A stretch of DNA of 59,929 bases, taken from Acidimicrobiia bacterium (GTDB taxonomy: Bacteria; Actinomycetota; Acidimicrobiia; Acidimicrobiales; SZUA-35). A model generated the notes under the pieces. It had not been told where the DNA came from and ran no database searches. It saw only the letters and a program-made list of their open reading frames with translations. Each line of letters starts with the position of its first letter. Position 1 is the stretch's first letter. Positions 56,701 to 59,929 of the stretch are shown piece by piece. Made by a program: the position numbers and the translations under genes. The stretch covers positions 1 through 59,929 of the forward strand of contig JAOTVU010000005.1 in NCBI GenBank assembly GCA_029863385.1, written 5' to 3'.

Positions 56701-58921
56701 AGGTGTGGAGCCGGTGCTCCGGAGGCAGGAGCCGAATCAGGATCTCGAGGTGGGAAGGCGTGGCCTTGGCCCAGGTGATGTCGGTTTCGGCGGCAACGGC
56801 GGCCAAGCCGGTCACGCCGTCGTCGCCGACGACGATCAGACGGCCACCGGTCAGGAGTGGCACGAACAGGGTTGTGATGGTGAGGTCGAAGGTGAGCGCG
56901 CTGAACAGTGGAGCCACCGGAGGCCGATCGGGCTCGACGTAGGCATCGGCCGCAAAGGCCAGGTAGTCGCTCAAACCCTGATGGGTGATGGGCACCCCCT
57001 TGGGTTCGCCGGTCGACCCCGAGGTGAAGAGCAGGTAGGCCTCGTCGTGCGGTGTGGTCGCAACCGGCTGCAGACCGTCCCCTGGTCCGTGGGCCAACCC
57101 GGCCACCGCGGCCATGTCGGCCGTTGACACGATCACCGAGCAGCCGGCCCGCTCGGTCAACCGACCGCGGCGCTCGGAGGGCTGCGACGGATCGAGCGGC
57201 ACGAACGAACACCCGGCCGTCAAGGTGGCCATGATGGTGACGACGGCCTCGGCCGATCGGGGAAGGTCGACGGCCACCCGGCTGCCCGGCACCGCACCCT
57301 GCTCGGTCAGCCAACTGGCCGTGCGGCGAATCCAATCGGCCAGTTCGAAGCCGTTGATCCGGCGCTCGCCGTCGACCAGGGCGGTGTCGGATCGGGTTGC
57401 GAGGGAGGCCAGGAGACGTTCGATCACCGGCGCGTCAGCGTCGGCCTGGGCGGAAGCGGCAAGCGGGACCCCGCTCCCCCATTCCGCCAGCACCTCCCGC
57501 TCGGCCGCCGTCGGCAGCGGGACCGCTCCGATCGGCGTGTCCGGCTCGGTCACCAGCCGGCGCAGCCCGGTCAGCAGGTGCTCGACGGCGTGGCTGCGAT
57601 GGGCGGGATCGGCGGCGCGATGAGCGAGGTCGAGGGCGAAGCTGAAGGTCTCCGAATCAGGGGCGGACCCCTTTGTCGCCGCGGCGCCGGTCGAACCGTC
57701 GTCGGCCGGACCGTCGGCGTATCGGGTCATCTGGAGCCGAACCAGGTGGCTCTGGTCGATGGCACCCGGATGAATCCACCGAGTGACGGCCGGATGCGAA
57801 CCGAACCGGGTCTGCTGGGCCCGGGGGATGATGTTGACGACGGCGCTGACATCGGCGGCCGGGCTGGTGCCGGGCACGGCGTGGCGCATGGTGTCGATGA
57901 CGGCCCGACCGACACGGGCGTGCAGATCGGCGAAGGTGTCGCCGTCCTCGATCACGATGTCGACCGGGAACACCTCCATCGTCAGACCGATCAGATCCCG
58001 GGTGTCGGGACGTCCCCGATGATGAACCGGCATGCCGACGGCAAACCGATCCGCACCCGAAACCCGATGCAGGTGCACGGCCAGGGCCGTCATCAGCAGC
58101 ACCGTCCACGACAGGTCGGGGCTGAGCAGCTTGAAGTCGCCGTCGAGACGCTCGGTGATGCGGGCCAGCAGATCGTCGTCGACGGGGACCGGAAGTCGCG
58201 TCGCCGCCCCGGACCCCTCACCCTCCGACGATCGCCGGTCCACGGGTCGATAGAGCCGATCCAGCTCCACGGCGGGAACGCGATCCGACCAGTGCCGGAT
58301 CGCCCGCTGCCGGGATCGATCCGGCTCGGCCCGGGCGGAAAACTCGCTCGCCACCCACTCGTAGTACGAGGTGTTGGCCTGATCCGTTTCCGTCGCCGGG
58401 TGACCGTCGGTATCGGCCACGTCGTAGGCATCGGCCGTCGCCGCGAACACCAGCGCCGACGATGTGGCATCGGTGATCACATGATGAAGGTTGAGGTACC
58501 ACGAGCAGGTGCCGTCGGGGTGGCTCAGCACCAGACTGTCGAATCCTCGCCGGGTCATGTCGAGCGGCGTGCGACAGCGCTCGGTCGCCAACGCATCCAC
58601 GTTGTCGACGGGCAGAGCCATGATCTCGGTCAGATCCGACCAGTCGAGTGCGGGGTCGACGGCGAACAACTCGACCCGGTCTCCGTTCGGGCCACGGCGG
58701 ATGGTGGTGCGAAGGATGTCGTGGGCGGCGACCACGGTGGCAAAAGCCCGGGCCAGCCGCTCGGCTTCGATCGGGCCGGCGATGTGCGACACCAGCGCCA
58801 TGTTCTGCACCGGCTGGCCGTCGTTCAATCGCTGTGAGGTCCACAGCGAGCGCTGCATCGGTGACAGCACCGGACCGGCGTCAACCGACCGAAACGAGAC
58901 CGCGACACTACCGTCCGCCAA
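50744..58921 (-). CDS. Two-module NRPS (C-A-PCP-C-A-PCP-TE) with a PP-loop amidotransferase-like domain inside A1
   Basis: 2,725 residues, start TTG at 58921, the first possible one. Order: C1 about 16-440 (HHVITDA, His146-His147, Asp151); A1 from about 465, with TSGSTGEPKG at 633-642, NEYGPTEAV, FYRSGDLV and GRIDEQVKVGGRR; inserted domain about 917-1265; A1 remainder with LPDYAIPSAF at 1285 and TTNGKVD; PCP1 Ser1364 (LGGDSL); C2 (HHASADA, His1561-His1562); A2 (TSGSTGEPK 1989-1997, NEYGPTEATV, TANGKID); PCP2 Ser2396 (HGGHSL); type I thioesterase (Ser2537 in ISLGG, His2695 in SGDHLTM). The insert has CxxC pairs 927/930 and 947/950, the PP-loop SGGKDST at 992-998, ITLDNGFIS, NVCNGC (1063, 1066), GLSRGQLFETR (1089 on) and STNC (1189). 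This is the pattern of N-acetyl-sugar amidotransferases (WbpG/PseA type). All carrier and catalytic residues look intact. Product unknown. Confidence 0.93.
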   Translation of the reverse strand: MADGSVAVSFRSVDAGPVLSPMQRSLWTSQRLNDGQPVQNMALVSHIAGPIEAERLARAFATVVAAHDILRTTIRRGPNGDRVELFAVDPALDWSDLTEIMALPVDNVDALATERCRTPLDMTRRGFDSLVLSHPDGTCSWYLNLHHVITDATSSALVFAATADAYDVADTDGHPATETDQANTSYYEWVASEFSARAEPDRSRQRAIRHWSDRVPAVELDRLYRPVDRRSSEGEGSGAATRLPVPVDDDLLARITERLDGDFKLLSPDLSWTVLLMTALAVHLHRVSGADRFAVGMPVHHRGRPDTRDLIGLTMEVFPVDIVIEDGDTFADLHARVGRAVIDTMRHAVPGTSPAADVSAVVNIIPRAQQTRFGSHPAVTRWIHPGAIDQSHLVRLQMTRYADGPADDGSTGAAATKGSAPDSETFSFALDLAHRAADPAHRSHAVEHLLTGLRRLVTEPDTPIGAVPLPTAAEREVLAEWGSGVPLAASAQADADAPVIERLLASLATRSDTALVDGERRINGFELADWIRRTASWLTEQGAVPGSRVAVDLPRSAEAVVTIMATLTAGCSFVPLDPSQPSERRGRLTERAGCSVIVSTADMAAVAGLAHGPGDGLQPVATTPHDEAYLLFTSGSTGEPKGVPITHQGLSDYLAFAADAYVEPDRPPVAPLFSALTFDLTITTLFVPLLTGGRLIVVGDDGVTGLAAVAAETDITWAKATPSHLEILIRLLPPEHRLHTLIVGGEAFGSTLAQQILAFDPEARIFNEYGPTEAVVGCMIHQVAPATVADGRERLAEVPIGRPAPGVTLAVVDRYLQPVPPGVAGELLIHHRGLTAGYLDTDPGTELETGSPFVDVGGRRFYRSGDLVRLPDPEQLVYLGRIDEQVKVGGRRLEPIEVEQALAEHPAIGRAAVRLWSPSTAEPTVHCRRCGLPDNVPGVAFDEAGICETCHAYETVAPVAESWFKTPADLATELEKARSNRSGEYDVLHLLSGGKDSTYALYRLVEMGARPYAITLDNGFISEGAKDNIRRSVADLGIDHEFVTTDAMNAIFADSLAAHSNVCNGCYKTIYTLATNRAAELGIPIIVTGLSRGQLFETRLIPQQFDLDRFDPDAIDRAVLEARRIYHRADDAVNRLLATDIFATDDVFSRIRYVDFYRYVDVELSEMLDFLTNRAPWVRPPDTGRSTNCLINAAGIHTHLTEQGYHNYAIPYAWDVRLGHKTRDEAIEELDDQLDLDEVNAMLVEVGYQPRRREVLTAWFERNPKAEHEPVPDGAELRSFLGRRLPDYAIPSAFVPVDQVPLTTNGKVDTDALPPPERVHRPSAGLHVPASTETERQIVKVWEKVLGIEPIGVDDDFFALGGDSLAALESIVALAETLSIDAAEDLAFRHTTPRSLALVLDTLIGVETGGPIAGGEDDDAPSATPPPPSPAEVMPELSPGQQAILFDQATRPDDIMYNIGRVYRLDATAEVLRDQAALCGALERVTERHQPLSWTYGANRRRLSGAEALSFRAADPVDEADLAGALAAVHREPFDLDGGPLLRCLVQPVRGGPMAVLLVVHHASADAESFDIIWREVNTLLAGSEPEPLPTDYGGYCRWQQARREDRDRRYWLEADVGRGNRPGFVVFEPESDGFLVRAASVPPDALDRTDGASAFAVALCAIGAALHPFSTEPEVEVGLITSTRTDAAADSLVGYFLNTVPLVVDRDPVAVARRLGETLSHRAFPLARILADRREAGLPAAAPSVYVAFDDLGPGTVGSATAEQRVLSNGSAVADATIFVERRADRLDLSLEYRGSVITEAQAERILVAIDRALVDVTAASAARASTAGPDRPSRLDGPALPDAASRPVLDRIVELLDAAGDSPAVVCGDRSLTWNELGQRSADLARHLLGLGVTPGDPVAITVGRSVDLIVAIIGVLRSGGAYVPVDPTYPRQRREMLLERSDARIVVDAGLVEWASRSVDSAAEPRVPLTPLPIVDPDDPAYLMFTSGSTGEPKPVRISHGRLTASTLARAPFYGVDATGAPIERSGAVDEFRYLMLSSASFDSSVAGIFWTLAEGGTLVLPTDDEVHDVDAVADLLVDRGITHTLMVPTLYQGVIDSMERRGRLRPVGERQRWPGQVIVAGEACPPGLVEQHYRRFPLSRLTNEYGPTEATVWATGHHVRFGDDPVPIGAPIAGTWLEVRGPDGAVRPAGVAGELVLGGAGVAEQFGSTYATGDRAVVIDGVVHYLGRVDNQLNVGGVRVEPDEIERILTAVPGVRAAVVTAAAGRRLAAWVAATDDTDGTDGTDAAAGQGAAVTENALRDAAAHALPPLWRPSVYRFRSDLPQTANGKIDRQAVAELEASVVAEGRIERTSVSEDPAATGAERTMARLFAEALGQRDVGLDDSFFDHGGHSLTAIELLLAIEEEFGRRIPVSALYRSQTPRGLVATIEAIASPAGPVSGEGLDTGAFLVPIQPNGTRPPLFAIHVLGIDCAYFRPLSARLGDDQPMYGLGQPTHDADLRTEGPTSVDGIAAEYVAEINRVRPDGPIILIAISLGGVVAFETAQQLVGAGRDVALLALFDAAGPAAIQMQTELGLRGRLATHLNALRDDPKDYVIGRTAYQMKKLRRFAELGETEVRRRLGLDPGHRLEVRRFIEENIQSQLRYDYRPYPAPMAVYKAAEDPFTGHFLDIDLGWPPVANGGLIIRVVSGDHLTMVAEPHVERLADLLQIDIDDALATGEFG

Positions 58922-59129
58922 CGTCCGCCCTTTGCTTTGCCCCGACCAACGGTGCCGGCCTCACGAGTTCTCCCTTGATCCCCCAATACCATCAACTGTA
59001 CGAAGACGCGCCGGAATAGGAACCACTCGGCTCCGAAAACATACCGGTACATTCGCCTAGTTGGGTCTCGCAGGGCGTCCAAGCCCTTATCGTTGATTCA
59101 GTTCGTGCGGATGCGTCGACGGGTGGGAG

Positions 59130-59929
59130 ATGAACGTGAGCGGAGCACTTGGCGGCAGGTTGCGTGTGGGGGCGGCCGTGTTGATCTGCGCGGCGCTACT
59201 CCTTGGGCTGACGACCGCCGCGTCGGCCCACACCGGCAACCAGACCTATCTCTACCTCGACGTGACCCCGTCGACGCTCACCGGCCGGATCGAGGCGCCG
59301 ATTCCAGACGTCCGAACAGTACTGGGCATCAGCGAAGACGTGGGCAACCACGCCGTCGTCGACGGCCACTCCGACGAGATCATCGAATACCTTGCCGATC
59401 ACATGTCCTTCGGAGCCGACGGCCAGGTCTGGGAGACCACGTTCGGCGAACTGTCGGTGTTCTTCTCCGAAGCCGATGAGGCCGACGACAACTATCTCGT
59501 CGCCCCGTTCAGCATCGCCGTCGCCGACACCGTGCCCCGCAGCTTCGACCTGCGGTTCGACCCGTTCGTCGACGAGATCGATGGCCGCAGCTCGCTGCTG
59601 CTGATCGCCAACGACTGGGCCGGCGGGGTCATCGAAAACGGATGGGAGTCGCTGGCCACCTTCGACGGCAACAGCCGCCAGCAGGTCGTCGACCTCGGCC
59701 AGCCGAGCTGGTTCAAGAACCTGACGGCCAGCGTCAAGCAGGGCGTCAACCACATCCAGACCGGTCCCGACCACATTCTCTTCGTGCTCGTGCTGCTACT
59801 TCCCGCCGTGCTCGTCTTCGACTCCCGCTGGTGGCCGACGAGTGGCTTCGGGTCTGCACTGTGGCGGGTCCTCAAAATCGTGACGATGTTCACCGTCGCT
59901 CACTCGATCACCTTCACGCTCGCCGGTCT
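59130..59929 (+). CDS. HupE/UreJ-like membrane protein (3' end outside window)
   Basis: 266 codons are visible and the frame stays open to the right edge. The ATG at 59130 follows GGGTGGGAG closely. A signal peptide with hydrophobic core VLICAALLLGLTTAASA ends before HTGNQTYLYLDV. An extracytoplasmic domain of about 180 residues follows, then SVKQGVNHIQTGPDHILFVLVLLLPAV (cut), the GxxHIxxGxDHxLF signature of HupE/UreJ_2 proteins, and the start of further membrane segments (TVAHSITFTLAG). The family is linked to nickel or other metal handling in some bacteria, but many members are uncharacterised. Divergent from the NRPS gene; the 208-base gap contains an 8-base palindrome TACCGGTA at 59042-59049 and nothing else I can name. 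Confidence 0.85.
   Translation, partial: MNVSGALGGRLRVGAAVLICAALLLGLTTAASAHTGNQTYLYLDVTPSTLTGRIEAPIPDVRTVLGISEDVGNHAVVDGHSDEIIEYLADHMSFGADGQVWETTFGELSVFFSEADEADDNYLVAPFSIAVADTVPRSFDLRFDPFVDEIDGRSSLLLIANDWAGGVIENGWESLATFDGNSRQQVVDLGQPSWFKNLTASVKQGVNHIQTGPDHILFVLVLLLPAVLVFDSRWWPTSGFGSALWRVLKIVTMFTVAHSITFTLAG

Noticed and set aside
50744..58921. The inserted domain as an intein
   Set aside because: No Cys/Ser at the left junction, no HN-Cys/Ser/Thr at the right junction and no splicing blocks; the insert instead has a complete set of PP-loop amidotransferase motifs.

Overview
The window is high-GC DNA from an actinobacterium. The strongest evidence is the dnaK-grpE-dnaJ-hspR operon, with HspR-type (HAIR) sites in front of both dnaK and clpB. 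A DUF4916 gene, a pyrophosphate-type phosphofructokinase and several actinobacterial-style enzymes fit the same picture. Acidimicrobiia (Ilumatobacter-like) is my best guess, but it is a guess. No rRNA, tRNA, CRISPR array, insertion sequence or phage gene was recognised.

Layout. 1-6.4 kb: the 3' part of a gene for a long acidic, proline-rich, low-complexity protein, then purA, a cytochrome P450, a polytopic membrane protein and a TetR C-terminal domain that has lost its DNA-binding half. 6.4-10.9 kb: a zinc-free quinone-oxidoreductase-like gene, a DhaA-type haloalkane dehalogenase, and an overlapping PEP-utilising enzyme without an ATP-grasp domain. 10.9-14.2 kb, minus strand: a three-gene oxygenase operon. 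Its oxygenase subunit has lost its Rieske cluster, and the Rieske domain sits instead at the front of the reductase; a glutathione-S-transferase-like gene follows. 14.4-19.2 kb: a BMP-family ABC importer (lipoprotein, double ATPase, two permeases). 19.3-23.9 kb: an APC permease, a clearly decayed AfsR-like regulator, a YjbR-type gene and a GIN-domain lipoprotein.

24-26.5 kb: clpB. 26.7-32.9 kb: a cell-surface polysaccharide locus with two paralogous beta-helix proteins, a Wzy/WaaL-like protein and a GT4 glycosyltransferase. 33-38.4 kb: a YbdK-type carboxylate-amine ligase, then the dnaK operon with hspR as its last gene. 38.7-43.5 kb: DUF4916, phosphofructokinase, an AbiEi/DUF559-like gene flanked by two copies of a palindromic repeat, and gpmI.

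43.6-58.9 kb, minus strand: the most unusual region. A 2,725-residue nonribosomal peptide synthetase, organised C-A-PCP-C-A-PCP-TE, has an adenine-nucleotide alpha-hydrolase (PP-loop) domain spliced into its first adenylation domain between motifs a8 and a9. It is followed by three overlapping genes: RND transporter, tiny lipoprotein 'adaptor', RND transporter. The window ends inside a HupE/UreJ-like membrane protein gene.

Main points to follow up: the PP-loop-interrupted adenylation domain; the split Rieske oxygenase; the RND pair with a stub adaptor; the three-copy palindromic intergenic repeat; and the HspR regulon sites. All functional calls come from reading motifs by eye; no database search was run.
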